A stretch of 33,691 nt of DNA, taken from a virus. The notes beneath the pieces were generated by a model. It did no database searches. It saw only the letters and a list, made by a program, of their open reading frames with translations, and was not told the DNA's origin. The translations under genes were made by a program, and so were the position numbers. The DNA is taken from the IMG/VR virus record IMGVR_UViG_3300037827_000697, positions 1-33,691 of that record; one strand, given 5' to 3'. Each line of letters starts with the position of its first letter. Within the stretch, counting starts at the first letter, position 1. Below are positions 7,056-17,486 of the stretch, in pieces.

Positions 7056-8408
7056 TTAAGACCCATTAAACGTGATTTGAAAATTATTTAATACGCCATT
7101 TGATACCAAACTTGCATTGCCTCCGGTTTGATTATTAAAAACCAGTTGCACATAATCGCTCGTGCCATTTAAAAACAAAGCTATTGATCCATTTAAAATT
7201 ACTTGTCCTCCAGCAGAAACCTCACCAAATGAAGCCCAGAGTGCACCATTTTTATAAAGATTCAAAACTGCACTACCTGTGAAAACGGTAGGCGTGACTC
7301 CAACTGACCCAATGATAGTATAGTAGCCTGGTCTATTGGGGCGAAATGCATATGTTAGCGGAAGAAAAATAGAAAAATTATCATAGTCTATGGCATTCAA
7401 TTGAACCACTGTATTCCCTAATCCAACGACTTGAGTCCCAGTTAAATATACACTGGCTCCATAAAAATAATTAGTCGTAATGGAATTTGGATTAACCAGT
7501 AACCAAGCTCCATTGATATACGTGAATGTATAAAAACCACCCAGCGTCATTTCATCGCCTGTTAATGCTACAAATGCACCTACATTACTATATTTGACAA
7601 CTGAAAGTGCTGAACCACCATTTACAATGATATTCGTCGCACCTGAGTTCGTATTTAAAACTTCTATAATTAAAGTATTTCCATTGATAAATTGATAATT
7701 TGACGCCAGAGTCACAGAAATAGTATTCGCTACAACTGACGTATCAATACCGGATGTAATTTTATATCCTAAAAATTGATCTACCGTCGTTGGAAAACCA
7801 TTGGTTTGATCATAATATCCCACCAGTCTTGCACCATCCGTGCCAGGCGAGTTATTTGCAAGCATGGACTGCAATACACTAGCGCTAGGAACTGTCGCAA
7901 CAGTTGCCGCAACAACACCTGATCCACTACCTACCCAAAATTGATTTTGAGAAAGAGGAGGCAATTGTGTATATGGCATTGCATTCGGCAAATAGGTGTT
8001 AATGATATATGAAAGATTTCTTTGAAGGGCATAATTTTGATTCTGCTGGCAAAGCAATAACAGTCTATCGAGAGCCGCATCAAGATTTGCACCGTTAAAA
8101 TTTTGAGCGCTTGCAAAATTAGTTGTTAAACTGGCTGCCACTTGACGATTGATAGTTAAATAATACCCAGTAGTCGGTGTAAACAATAATGTTATGATAC
8201 CACCGGTGATCGGATCAGCATTATAAGTCACAGTATATTGTGAATTAAGCGCCAAGATATCAGAACTTGGCACCGGTATTGCATTTGCTGCCTGATAATA
8301 AACTTGAATATCAGTGGGCAATGGCGCATAAAATGCGAATGTATATTGCGTCTGCGCTGAATTGGCAATGTATTGAACAATGGTTTGCTGCTGAGGAATG
8401 GCTGGCAT
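7056..8408 (-). CDS. Tail fibre with T7-like N-terminus and C1q-like C-terminus
   Basis: In the 450-residue protein, residues 1-150 resemble the tail-attachment domain of T7-type fibres: Gln/Tyr-rich start, YTVTYNAD, INRQVA, then NFNGANLDAALDRLLLLCQQNQNYALQRNLSY. The middle is beta-rich. The last ~110 residues (FRPNRPGYYTIIGSVGV ... LNLYKNGALWASFGE ... FQITFNGS) have the alternating pattern of C1q/TNF-like jelly rolls used as receptor-binding tips. The gene lies between the internal virion proteins and terminase, as gene 17 does in T7. The ribosome binding site AGGA is in the loop of a perfect 6-bp hairpin. Confidence 0.82.
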   Translation of the reverse strand: MPAIPQQQTIVQYIANSAQTQYTFAFYAPLPTDIQVYYQAANAIPVPSSDILALNSQYTVTYNADPITGGIITLLFTPTTGYYLTINRQVAASLTTNFASAQNFNGANLDAALDRLLLLCQQNQNYALQRNLSYIINTYLPNAMPYTQLPPLSQNQFWVGSGSGVVAATVATVPSASVLQSMLANNSPGTDGARLVGYYDQTNGFPTTVDQFLGYKITSGIDTSVVANTISVTLASNYQFINGNTLIIEVLNTNSGATNIIVNGGSALSVVKYSNVGAFVALTGDEMTLGGFYTFTYINGAWLLVNPNSITTNYFYGASVYLTGTQVVGLGNTVVQLNAIDYDNFSIFLPLTYAFRPNRPGYYTIIGSVGVTPTVFTGSAVLNLYKNGALWASFGEVSAGGQVILNGSIALFLNGTSDYVQLVFNNQTGGNASLVSNGVLNNFQITFNGS

Positions 8409-8411
8409 TGT

Positions 8412-8427
8412 GTGATATCCTTATCAC
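8412..8427 (-). promoter_or_regulatory. Hairpin presenting fibre-gene ribosome binding site in its loop
   Basis: On the leftward transcript the sequence reads GTGATA-AGGA-TATCAC, a perfect 6-bp stem whose four-base loop is the Shine-Dalgarno sequence of the fibre gene (ATG at 8408). This could tune initiation or be protein-bound. Observed structure; regulatory role is inference. Confidence 0.4.
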
Positions 8428-8450
8428 TAAAAATTATTGTATTAACTTTA

Positions 8451-10844
8451 TCATGCTCCGTATAACTGTGTCTGTCCCGGTTGCAAGAAAGGTTTATCTC
8501 CAAACATTTGTCGCATATAGGGCGAGACGAAAGGCATCCCAGCACCTGGCAATATATTATGTCCAACCTTTTCAAATGCCTGTGCTATCTTTTTCATGTC
8601 TCGCTGTTCGACACCTTCTGAAATTCGATAGGGCAATTTAATGCTATCATATAGGAGTTGGATGGCTGGAGTGGTAAAGAATGATCCGGCTTGCAAATAA
8701 GGCTTATCAGGACTATAAAAGCTACCCATAATCCCAATGCCAGGTAACAATAAATTTTTGCTGAATTCAATTTTATCTCCAAAATTCATTCTATCCCAAT
8801 CTGGCATGGATTTACCTTTGCCCAAATTATCCAGATACATGGATAGCCATGCCATTGGTAATGTTGCTCCAAATAACAAAGCTCCAAACATTATTTTTCC
8901 CTGAACCCCATCAGCATCTTTCATGCCTTGATAAAGAACGCGATCTACAAATTCAAGCGGATACATTTTAAATTGCATGATGGATCGAAGTAGCTCGCCA
9001 TGAACTGTTCCGGTGCGTGTTCCAAATGTTGACATTGTTTTCATAAATGCGCCTGGAGTCAGAACAACATTTTCTGATGCCACATCAAACATGGAGTAAA
9101 CTTTTCGATAGAGGTCATTCTTTAATTGATACAATGGATGTTCTAAATCATTTACCCCATACATTTTTCTTAAATCTTCATTTGTGATATGATCCATGGA
9201 GTCCATCGTAAATAATTTCTTTCCTTCAAAATTTGTTGTTTTATTGCGCAAAACATTCCATTCACTTTCACTGATATTAAATTTACCTAACATCTTTTTC
9301 ATTTCATCTGAGAGTTCACTAAATTCCAGTTTTGAATTTTCACCTAATATTCTCGATTGCAATTTAAGAGCACTTACTTTATTTCCACGATCAAGTGCTT
9401 CCATGGCTGTCCAACGATATAGTGTAGTGTTCATATTATTTAAAACACCGCCCATGTCATTTGCCTCTATGAAACGAGCCATATAACCTAAATGAGTATC
9501 AGTCATTTCTTTAAAAGAGTTTGCGATAAATTTTCTTTCCGCATCAGGAATAACATTAAACATTCCAGAAAGATACGTTCCATATGCTTTAAAATAATTA
9601 TAGCCCCAACGATGAGCAAAGGTAATTCCGTTTGCAATATCAGGAATAGATAAAAAAGTGACGCGTCCTATCAATTTAGCTCCACTGGTTAAGGCGCGTA
9701 ATGCTGCAAAGAAGCTCGACACATTTGGATTTACAGGGGCTCGATCCTGTCCAGATAACCAATTGAAAGCAAGCTTGGCTTGATTCTTTCGGGAAGCACC
9801 TACAGGATTTGATTTGTTTTCTATTTCAGCAAGATCATTATAGGTTGAAACGGGTGATGAACCAAACATTTCAGCCATTCCAATTTTATTAGATGAACCT
9901 TGCGTATCAGCCAGCATGGCATTAAAAAAATTGCCTCGTCCATAGTCTTTATTATAGGTCATCCATGATTCCATATCCTTCCAGTAGAAAAACATATTCT
10001 GACTGCCAGTTCCTCGGACGATAAGATCAGGTTTTCCTGTGGTGATATTATTATAAATTTCATCGAGTATATTATGCGCTTCTGCCATATTGATATGGCC
10101 ATCGAGATCAAGCGCTGGTGTATCAAAAAATGTTTCTTTCATATTAAGCAATGGAATAATTTTTTCTTTCCAAACATCACGTGCCTGTTTAATATTGAAT
10201 TTTTCACCCATGGCAGATTGGACAAGGCTACGACCACCTCGCAATAAACGACCCACATCGTGGACAGCACGAAGCATCCTATCCTTATTGATAGCTCGGA
10301 GTGGAAGTGAATTTGAATTAACCATTTCTATATTGCGCGCTTCGATATAAGTTTTGAATTTTTCAGCAATCGATTTGGCAATATCAGACGATGGCTTGCC
10401 GTCAACTGCACGGACAATATCAATATCATTTTTTGAATCATGAATAAATGCTGTCTCATCGCCTGTCAAGATATTAAAAAATTTATCCATCAATCGCTTG
10501 AATGCAGCACGTTGTGCTGCTTCAACATTATCACCGAGTCCGTTAATTCGCCTGACGAGAGTCTGTAATAAATCCTGTTTTCCTTCTCTGATCAGATCAG
10601 CTCTTTTTTCTGTCTTGGCTGAATCATTCACTTTCGTTTGAAGTGCTTCAAAATAACCCTGCATTCTTTCGTCATTCACTTCAGAGATAGCTTTTTGAAT
10701 AGCTTCCGTTCCATGCAGATTTTCGTAAGAGCGCATCTTGTCAAAAACATGAGCAACATATTTTTCAAGATCAGCTTCTTTAAATGTTTTAAGAGCAGAC
10801 TTGGCTGCATCCATGCATTCTGCGCTGACTCGGCTTTTAGACAT
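8451..10844 (-). CDS. Large internal virion / DNA ejection protein
   Basis: The 797-residue protein is mostly helical and charged at the N-terminus (first 120 residues with few hydrophobics), with more hydrophobic stretches late (KIMFGALLFGATLPMAWLSMYL at about 650-672, LLLPGIGIMGSF nearby). Size, helical character and position just before the tail fibre match the last ejection protein of T7-type podoviruses (gp16-like). I see no lytic transglycosylase motif. The family would form the channel that crosses the cell envelope during DNA delivery. It overlaps the preceding gene by eight bases. Function assigned by context more than by motif. Confidence 0.7.
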   Translation of the reverse strand: MSKSRVSAECMDAAKSALKTFKEADLEKYVAHVFDKMRSYENLHGTEAIQKAISEVNDERMQGYFEALQTKVNDSAKTEKRADLIREGKQDLLQTLVRRINGLGDNVEAAQRAAFKRLMDKFFNILTGDETAFIHDSKNDIDIVRAVDGKPSSDIAKSIAEKFKTYIEARNIEMVNSNSLPLRAINKDRMLRAVHDVGRLLRGGRSLVQSAMGEKFNIKQARDVWKEKIIPLLNMKETFFDTPALDLDGHINMAEAHNILDEIYNNITTGKPDLIVRGTGSQNMFFYWKDMESWMTYNKDYGRGNFFNAMLADTQGSSNKIGMAEMFGSSPVSTYNDLAEIENKSNPVGASRKNQAKLAFNWLSGQDRAPVNPNVSSFFAALRALTSGAKLIGRVTFLSIPDIANGITFAHRWGYNYFKAYGTYLSGMFNVIPDAERKFIANSFKEMTDTHLGYMARFIEANDMGGVLNNMNTTLYRWTAMEALDRGNKVSALKLQSRILGENSKLEFSELSDEMKKMLGKFNISESEWNVLRNKTTNFEGKKLFTMDSMDHITNEDLRKMYGVNDLEHPLYQLKNDLYRKVYSMFDVASENVVLTPGAFMKTMSTFGTRTGTVHGELLRSIMQFKMYPLEFVDRVLYQGMKDADGVQGKIMFGALLFGATLPMAWLSMYLDNLGKGKSMPDWDRMNFGDKIEFSKNLLLPGIGIMGSFYSPDKPYLQAGSFFTTPAIQLLYDSIKLPYRISEGVEQRDMKKIAQAFEKVGHNILPGAGMPFVSPYMRQMFGDKPFLQPGQTQLYGA

Positions 10845-12780
10845 TTTTTGCCCCTAATACGCATTTGATTAAATTGCTGAATATGTTTTCGCTTTCCTTG
10901 AATTCATTATATTGATTTTTAATTTCTTCATATTCTTTTTTGTTTTCAGAAGATTCTGTTTTACTTATTTCCTTATCCAGCGCATCGATTGCGCCTTCTT
11001 CGCCTTCGCGAGTCTTTAAATCTTCGGAAGTCTTATCCATCTTGACTCGCGCTTCGCTAACTTCTTTTTTAACAGAAGCTATTTCCAAATCCTTGAATTG
11101 AGGGGCTGCACTTTGAATGCGTTCACGCATATAGTCGTTAATGTTTTCTGTGTTGGCAAGCTTTCCAAATTCAGATCGCATGACCTTTGTAATAGTATCG
11201 AGCATCGTTGCATAAGCTTCATGCAATTCGTACTCATTTTTCAAATGAACTTCATGCATCAATCGGCGCGCATCATTACGAACGCGGGTTAGATCAAGCA
11301 ATCGTCTATACTCACGAGTACTTTTAAAATTTTTAGCAACATTTCCTTCTGGTAAAAGTCTTTCACGCAAATGTTTTATTTCTTCCTTGTGAGTTAACAA
11401 AGGCTGAATTTTTTCAGAAAGATCAACTATGCGTTTCTGATTTTTATCAATTAATTCCTGATAACGTTTTTTTCCGGTCTTATCAAGTTCACGTTGGTAA
11501 TCCCTATTTTGTTGCTTTAACCGATTGATGCGACCACCTTGATTGATACGACGTTCCACTTGTTCTGGAACTGTTATGCTGGGTTTACCTACTTTTTTTA
11601 TTCCCCGCATAATTTTTCTTTGAGTAAATGGATTTTCTTCTTTTACATTTTCTGGTAAAAGCTTTCTTACTATTTTATGAAAATCTACCAATTCCTCCGG
11701 TGCTTTAGCCAATCGTTTCCTGACGAAACTCACAACCCCTTTTAATCCATTTATAGTTGAAGGTGAATTTGGATCAGAACGCAAATCGTCCATGCGAGAA
11801 TGGTTTATAAAGTCCTGGTAAAGAGGCTTGATGTTTTCAGGTAAATCATTCGCCATACGGTCAGAAACAGCCGTTTGTAAATTATTAACATCATCCGGAT
11901 GTAGAATTTTGAACATAACCTGATTCGTTGCAGAATCAACCGGATGACCGTCTTTAATGAGCATTTGCGTAGCGCGATTAGCCAGATTTTCATTTGTATC
12001 TCCCTTGAAAGCGTAGTCCTTAAACCATTGTCCCTGTGCTGGAGTCCACTGTCCTTTAGCGATAGCTTCATCAATATGCGATTCATTAAATCCTTCCACT
12101 TTTTCACCGGGCAATGGCATCTGCGCATGATCAGCTTCACGTCCAAATATCTTTCCCCAAAGCGTTCCGGCCAAATAAGGAGCCGCCATCAAAGCTAATC
12201 CAACTCCACCATCTTTAAAAGACGCCTTGATACCGCCATGCCAATTAAAAGAATCGGTCTTAGGATCGTAAGTATTAGCCACATCCTGAGGTAGGGAAAA
12301 CCCTGTAACCTGCGCATAACCTGATACTGCCTTTCCTGTGAGTGAGGCTACCGATTGATTACCAACAGATTGAGGTAAGCCCCGCTTAACAACGGTTTGC
12401 GATAATGGTTTGGTTAAAAGTGCTGTCGCTTCAGAAGGTAGATAACGTCCAATCAATCCAGCACCTATTCCAATCAAAGGCTTTGCGACTATTCCCGCAG
12501 CGCCACCCGCAGCCAAGCTTAAAGGATTTAATATGCTACCAGCCATTCCTGCTACCCAATTCGCACCACGCTGAAATGTACCTTCTGATCTGCCTGATTC
12601 CATCTGCAAAGCAGTTACACGGTCATGAAGTTCTTTTCTTTTATTCTCGGTCATCTCGGGTGAAATCTGAAAAGGTGACAACCAATTTGACTTGAAGCTT
12701 TCTGTCATTGACTCTCCAGTTGTCGGAGTAGCCATTTCACCTAATCCTGATATCGGTTCATATCGTCCAGTAAACATCAT
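10837..12780 (-). CDS. Internal virion protein
   Basis: In the 647-residue protein the N-terminal 200 residues include glycine-rich hydrophobic stretches (GMAGSILNPLSLAAGGAAGIVAKPLIGIGAGLIG broken by polar residues, about 73-110). The later part (from about 400) is a long Lys/Arg/Glu coiled-coil. This membrane-active N-terminus plus helical rod is typical of ejection proteins. The start overlaps the stop of the upstream gene (ATGATG at 12775-12780; the second ATG, at 12777, is better spaced from GGAAGG). Third in a row of four probable internal virion proteins. No enzymatic motif seen. Confidence 0.68.
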   Translation of the reverse strand: MMFTGRYEPISGLGEMATPTTGESMTESFKSNWLSPFQISPEMTENKRKELHDRVTALQMESGRSEGTFQRGANWVAGMAGSILNPLSLAAGGAAGIVAKPLIGIGAGLIGRYLPSEATALLTKPLSQTVVKRGLPQSVGNQSVASLTGKAVSGYAQVTGFSLPQDVANTYDPKTDSFNWHGGIKASFKDGGVGLALMAAPYLAGTLWGKIFGREADHAQMPLPGEKVEGFNESHIDEAIAKGQWTPAQGQWFKDYAFKGDTNENLANRATQMLIKDGHPVDSATNQVMFKILHPDDVNNLQTAVSDRMANDLPENIKPLYQDFINHSRMDDLRSDPNSPSTINGLKGVVSFVRKRLAKAPEELVDFHKIVRKLLPENVKEENPFTQRKIMRGIKKVGKPSITVPEQVERRINQGGRINRLKQQNRDYQRELDKTGKKRYQELIDKNQKRIVDLSEKIQPLLTHKEEIKHLRERLLPEGNVAKNFKSTREYRRLLDLTRVRNDARRLMHEVHLKNEYELHEAYATMLDTITKVMRSEFGKLANTENINDYMRERIQSAAPQFKDLEIASVKKEVSEARVKMDKTSEDLKTREGEEGAIDALDKEISKTESSENKKEYEEIKNQYNEFKESENIFSNLIKCVLGAKNV

Positions 12781-14927
12781 TCACCTTCCGAGCCAGAAAA
12801 TATTGGATTTCCACTTTTTTGTGAATTCATTAAATGATTAATTCTTTGCATAGATTTTGGTTCAAATGTAAAACCGGAATAATGCTTCATGGATTTTTTG
12901 GTTTCTTCAAAATCTTTATGAGCATATGCAAGCATGTCATTTGTATAGGGTCGATCAAAAACAGCTTTGCCATTCGTATCGGCTGCCGCATGTCCTGATT
13001 TATCTATTACAACAATTCGACCATCTGGTGTATTGGTAACCTGAAGCGGATGAAGATCCATATAGGTTTGAAATTCTTCCTCTGTACGACCTTGATGAAT
13101 ATCACGATATGCCTCAGACAAAGCGTAATTTGCAATGTAATCCATATCAGGTTTACGAAGATTCAAGGAATTTCCTTCAAAAGTGTAACTATTACCTTGG
13201 ACAAAATTAAACCCTTTTCCTACGTTATTAATAAAGTCCTGTTCATATTGAGACTTTCCATTAATATTTACATCACCGTCTTTAGCCGCACGATATAAAA
13301 CATAATTTGTTGCAGCTTTTCTTAAGCCACTTTGTACCTGATCGCTGCCAGGGAGCTTTCCAAGATAGCCAAAAATGTCCTTCATTGTTCTATTACTTGA
13401 AATATCATCCCAAATGTTTGCATCTTCAGTTGAATTTTTTCCTGTTTTTAATAGAGCTGAATAATCGCGATCCTGGTTGGCTTCCATTAATTGAGTTTGG
13501 AATGTCAAATCAGTTTTATCCAGTGTTGTCCCAGAAAGATAAACAGCCATAGCCTGATTAGGTTTTTGCATTGTATTGGCCAGATATGCACGATATTCAG
13601 GTTTAATATAACTAATACGAGCAATAGCTTGTGAAACAGGCGCATCCTTTGCAAAAGACACCTGTACTTCATTTACATATTGACTAGGAATGGGTCGAAT
13701 ATAATTTGAGTCAACATGTTGTGCCTGACCCAGCGATGCCATGTGACCAATATAGGCATTATCATTATCACGAAGCGCTGTAAATTTATCAGCATCCGAC
13801 TTTGAGCTGTCTCGCAAAGCTATAGCATTCTGATTGTACTCCTGAGTATATTGTCCACCCAGAGTTGTCTGAGTCATTAAATTCAAATAACCATCACCAT
13901 GCTGCATTTGATTTTTGAATGACTTCCAGTAATTAACTTCACCTGTTTCAGAAGGTGAAAGCTTTGCCTTTCCTTGAAGTAATTTATTTCTATCTTCAAT
14001 CTGTGAAAAAGGTGTTCCTGATTGTATCTGACCTTTTACTCTGTTGACACCAGCCATTTGTTGGGTGAAATCATAAAATTCGTGATCCTGCGCCATTGAA
14101 ACGACACCAGGATTAATTGGTCGTCCTTCATAAAGCGCCGCATATTGGCCTGCCATGCTTCGATCAAAATTATAATCAGTTGCCACATGCTGGGTATTGG
14201 TGTTAACAGGATAAGTTACATTGTTAAAATTGGAAGATTCGAATGGTGATTGCATAACAGCATGATAGTCAGCGGCCGTATGGCCGTCAGGATTACCAGC
14301 CATCTTTGCAACATATTGCGCTTTATTATATAAATCATAATTTACTCTTGTTACCTTGGCATACTGCTCTGGTGTTATAACATCCATTTGAACTGCATTC
14401 GCGGATGCCTGATGTAGACTATCTTCTAAAATCTTGGCCTTATTTAAATCGCCTGATTTCAGTGCATTTTGTATGCCAGCACTGATCTGATTGTAATTAT
14501 CCCAATACATAATTGAAGAAGATTTTTTTGCATGCTGAAATTGTATTTCAGCACCTTTCAATCGAACGTCATTAAAATCATCTGATCCAAGACTTTGTAA
14601 TTTTCGGCGATCCTGTGAATTGACGAATGCATTTTTTGTAATATTTTCCATATTCGTAGCAGTTTCTTGCGAAATTCTTTCTGCTTGATCAGGATGCTTT
14701 ATCATTTCTATTTGCGAGTTAACCTTAGCAGTCTGCATTTGACTGGCTGATGTCATCATCATCGCGTTACTTTGCTCAGACACAATCTTCTCGGTTTGCT
14801 CCCCTGCCGTCTGTGCTATTGAGCCTAAAACCTTGGCAAAGGCGTCATAGCCTTCAGCTTCGCTATTTACTTTAACCGGTTCCAATACCGGCTGAGTATC
14901 TTTAAATTCCGGAAACTCATTAGCCAT
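12777..14927 (-). CDS. Internal virion protein (T7 gp15-like position)
   Basis: The 716-residue protein is hydrophilic and Gln/Asn/Ala-rich. The N-terminal 160 residues look like a helical coil (many Gln, Lys, Glu; SNAMMMTSASQMQTAKV). There is no membrane segment. Size and order, between a gp14-like small protein and the 647-residue protein, correspond to the gp15-like internal core component of T7-type phages, ejected with the DNA. It starts four bases after the previous stop, with GGGGC upstream. Confidence 0.7.
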   Translation of the reverse strand: MANEFPEFKDTQPVLEPVKVNSEAEGYDAFAKVLGSIAQTAGEQTEKIVSEQSNAMMMTSASQMQTAKVNSQIEMIKHPDQAERISQETATNMENITKNAFVNSQDRRKLQSLGSDDFNDVRLKGAEIQFQHAKKSSSIMYWDNYNQISAGIQNALKSGDLNKAKILEDSLHQASANAVQMDVITPEQYAKVTRVNYDLYNKAQYVAKMAGNPDGHTAADYHAVMQSPFESSNFNNVTYPVNTNTQHVATDYNFDRSMAGQYAALYEGRPINPGVVSMAQDHEFYDFTQQMAGVNRVKGQIQSGTPFSQIEDRNKLLQGKAKLSPSETGEVNYWKSFKNQMQHGDGYLNLMTQTTLGGQYTQEYNQNAIALRDSSKSDADKFTALRDNDNAYIGHMASLGQAQHVDSNYIRPIPSQYVNEVQVSFAKDAPVSQAIARISYIKPEYRAYLANTMQKPNQAMAVYLSGTTLDKTDLTFQTQLMEANQDRDYSALLKTGKNSTEDANIWDDISSNRTMKDIFGYLGKLPGSDQVQSGLRKAATNYVLYRAAKDGDVNINGKSQYEQDFINNVGKGFNFVQGNSYTFEGNSLNLRKPDMDYIANYALSEAYRDIHQGRTEEEFQTYMDLHPLQVTNTPDGRIVVIDKSGHAAADTNGKAVFDRPYTNDMLAYAHKDFEETKKSMKHYSGFTFEPKSMQRINHLMNSQKSGNPIFSGSEGE

Positions 14928-14930
14928 ATA

Positions 14931-15380
14931 TTATGCCCCGCCTGACGTTGGCATTTTACTTGCAACCGAGAATGCGGTGTTTGCCGTATCAGCCACATTA
15001 CCAAATAATTCAGCGTATAATTTCGACCGAACATTTTTCTTTTCGATTTCAATATTGGCCTGTTCCAGATCGCCTTCGATATCTGTATTACGCTGTTTCT
15101 TTGAACCAATATTGACAGCGTTACGTTGAATAGCATTAAAGCTCGGTGAAGAGAATGCCGTACCAGTGACAGTTTGATGTGCAATTTGCGCATCCAAAAC
15201 TTTCTGTAGTACATCATAATTGGATAATGTTTTTTGTTGAGTCTGCAATGCAGTTTGTTTGGCTTGTAAATCTAGCGCCTGTTCCTGAGCATGTGCGCTT
15301 TTTATCTCAGCATCTGATTTACCTACTTCAGCGCCTATAGCAATACCAGCCATGGCTATTGCTGCAATTTCCAATCCCAT
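14931..15380 (-). CDS. Small internal virion protein (gp14-like)
   Basis: The 149-residue protein has an N-terminal hydrophobic helix (MGLEIAAIAMAGIAIGAEVG), then a Gln/Ala/Lys-rich coiled coil (AQEQALDLQAKQTALQTQQK, about 31-50) and a small polar C-terminus. One membrane segment plus a coil is characteristic of T7 gp14-like ejection proteins that insert in the outer membrane. It follows tail tubular protein B directly, as expected. Strong binding site GGGAGG before the ATG. Confidence 0.75.
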   Translation of the reverse strand: MGLEIAAIAMAGIAIGAEVGKSDAEIKSAHAQEQALDLQAKQTALQTQQKTLSNYDVLQKVLDAQIAHQTVTGTAFSSPSFNAIQRNAVNIGSKKQRNTDIEGDLEQANIEIEKKNVRSKLYAELFGNVADTANTAFSVASKMPTSGGA

Positions 15381-15389
15381 AATACCTCC

Positions 15390-17480
15390 CTATATCACGG
15401 CTTCTGCTATCTGATATGCCACACTCAGAATCTGCAAATCAAACGGCGATGATTGTGAAATCGTAAAAGTTGCAAATCGCTCCCATCCTGAGAATGATGC
15501 AACTATCGCTGTACCTGTCTGTGGAACAAGTGGCTTCCCATTAAATAAAGGAAAACTTTGATATGGCACCAGATTACCATTGATAGAAAAATTGATCGAG
15601 TTGAAATAATCGACATAGATACGAGTTAATTGTTTTTTAAAGGGGGAACTTGTATTACCAGCGAATACGAACATAGGACTTATTTCAACATCATAAAGCA
15701 ATCCAATCATGACCGTATCAGCAATCTGTTGCGGATTATCGACCGTTATTTGACCATTTTGCACCAGATACTGACCAAAATCCTGATTACGATAAACCAC
15801 TTGAACTGTATAACCATTCAATAATGATAAGCCCATTACTAGTCCATTAGATGCCATTCCCGTATTGAATGTACAATCTATTCTTGTAGTTTCGTCAAAC
15901 TCTTCAATTGTATAATTTCCATTCAATTCATATCGTTTTAATATATAGATGAAATTATTAATCGTCACAATATCGATCAGCGAAACCTCATCCTGAAATT
16001 CAATCGGAGTTAATGCCGCCAATTTGTATTCTGTTGCAAATTGAAAACTTGTTAATGTGTTATCAGGATTAATGAAATAGATAAAGTTATCTTGAGAGGT
16101 ATCAGTTCCCCGAAGCAATGCACGATTTGTGGGTGCCTTTACCAAATGCGAACTTGGAATAGAGATGTTACTGGCTACATACGTTAATCCAATGCCATTA
16201 AAATGATAATTAATTAATGCCGTTCCTGTTTTATTAGCATAATAGGAATCATTAATATACGTCACAGGTTTTAATAGAGGCGATGCTCCATATGATGACT
16301 GCTGACGAATGGAAAAAGTACCAGGTGTCAGAGCACTGTTTTGATCCTGAGGACAAGCAAATTCGAAATTCTGACAAAATATTTCTAATTGTTTACCACC
16401 ATTCATCCAGGTAATGCTTCCGCTATTTGTCTGACCAATCGTGTATACAATTGCATCTGTATCACTTCCCGTTCCAACGTCAAAATTAATCGGTGAATTA
16501 ATTCTTGAACCAAAAACAGTATTGTTCAATGATTGCGTATTACCCAACCATAATCTATTTTGATAAAATAAAACCTTTGAAGGATAACCCAGAGTCGCGC
16601 TCCACGCAGGCTGCCTCACTGAATATTGTGAACCAACTGTTGCGTAATTCGTCGTCTGAAAAGGGATTTGAACGAGACCCGTGAATGTAACCGTACCTCC
16701 TCCTGCACCGCTGTAACTCACCGCTGTAATAATAGCGTAACCAATTGGATCGATATCACTTGCACCACCACCAATTATCTGGCCACCTATCCAGGCAGTA
16801 GTGAATCCAGGATTCGCACCAACACCTGTAAATTGAAAAGTTAATACGTTGCTTCCGCTTACACTCAATGCCACCGTAAAATTATTGTAATTAATAGTAT
16901 TAAAGTCATAAGCCGGTAACGGATAAATATCAAGAAAAGCGAAAGCAAAAGTTGGAGGACTCACACCATTATATGCACTGATATAAATTCTTCCTGGTGC
17001 ATAATTGGGCGCGGTCAAAATCAAGGTATCATTGTCTTGAGTGTAATCAATGTTATCCAAATCACCAATCAGATAGGGCGTAGGAATCGCCTGGAGAAAT
17101 GTAAGATTATTTGCAAAAGCAACTACGTTATTTCCGGTATTTGTTACAACTTGATTGCCAGTATTGGTAATAACATTTACCTGATCCGATGGTGTTGAAA
17201 AAACATAAAAAACACCATTCGCTGATAATAAAACATAATGATTACCAAACTTATCAACGAATTCGTACATATGAGAATTGCCAATGGCATAGCCCGTGGC
17301 ATTGAACAAAAGCGTTGTACCTTTTCGTTTTTTAGCAAGACCCGTTGTGCCGACTTCAGCATTTAACAGGCTTTGCGCTGAACTCATGTATTCATTAACA
17401 TCAGTACGTTTCCACGTAATGATATCAACTTCACCCGTATTAAATTGAGTCTGTCTCACCATTTTGGTTGTCATAGCCAT
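15390..17480 (-). CDS. Tail tubular protein B-like (nozzle) protein
   Basis: The 696-residue protein begins MAMTTKMVRQTQFNTGEVDI, and the segment up to about 95 (QSLLNAEVGTTGLAKKRKGT) matches podovirus tail nozzle proteins: these often open with a motif for a glycine- and arginine-containing coat contact and continue as beta-propeller-like repeats. The body is rich in Asn/Thr/Tyr beta pattern. It should form the distal nozzle of the short tail. AAGGAT is too close to the first ATG but well spaced from the second at 17474, so the true start may be residue 3. Confidence 0.85.
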   Translation of the reverse strand: MAMTTKMVRQTQFNTGEVDIITWKRTDVNEYMSSAQSLLNAEVGTTGLAKKRKGTTLLFNATGYAIGNSHMYEFVDKFGNHYVLLSANGVFYVFSTPSDQVNVITNTGNQVVTNTGNNVVAFANNLTFLQAIPTPYLIGDLDNIDYTQDNDTLILTAPNYAPGRIYISAYNGVSPPTFAFAFLDIYPLPAYDFNTINYNNFTVALSVSGSNVLTFQFTGVGANPGFTTAWIGGQIIGGGASDIDPIGYAIITAVSYSGAGGGTVTFTGLVQIPFQTTNYATVGSQYSVRQPAWSATLGYPSKVLFYQNRLWLGNTQSLNNTVFGSRINSPINFDVGTGSDTDAIVYTIGQTNSGSITWMNGGKQLEIFCQNFEFACPQDQNSALTPGTFSIRQQSSYGASPLLKPVTYINDSYYANKTGTALINYHFNGIGLTYVASNISIPSSHLVKAPTNRALLRGTDTSQDNFIYFINPDNTLTSFQFATEYKLAALTPIEFQDEVSLIDIVTINNFIYILKRYELNGNYTIEEFDETTRIDCTFNTGMASNGLVMGLSLLNGYTVQVVYRNQDFGQYLVQNGQITVDNPQQIADTVMIGLLYDVEISPMFVFAGNTSSPFKKQLTRIYVDYFNSINFSINGNLVPYQSFPLFNGKPLVPQTGTAIVASFSGWERFATFTISQSSPFDLQILSVAYQIAEAVI

Positions 17481-17486
17481 CCTTAG

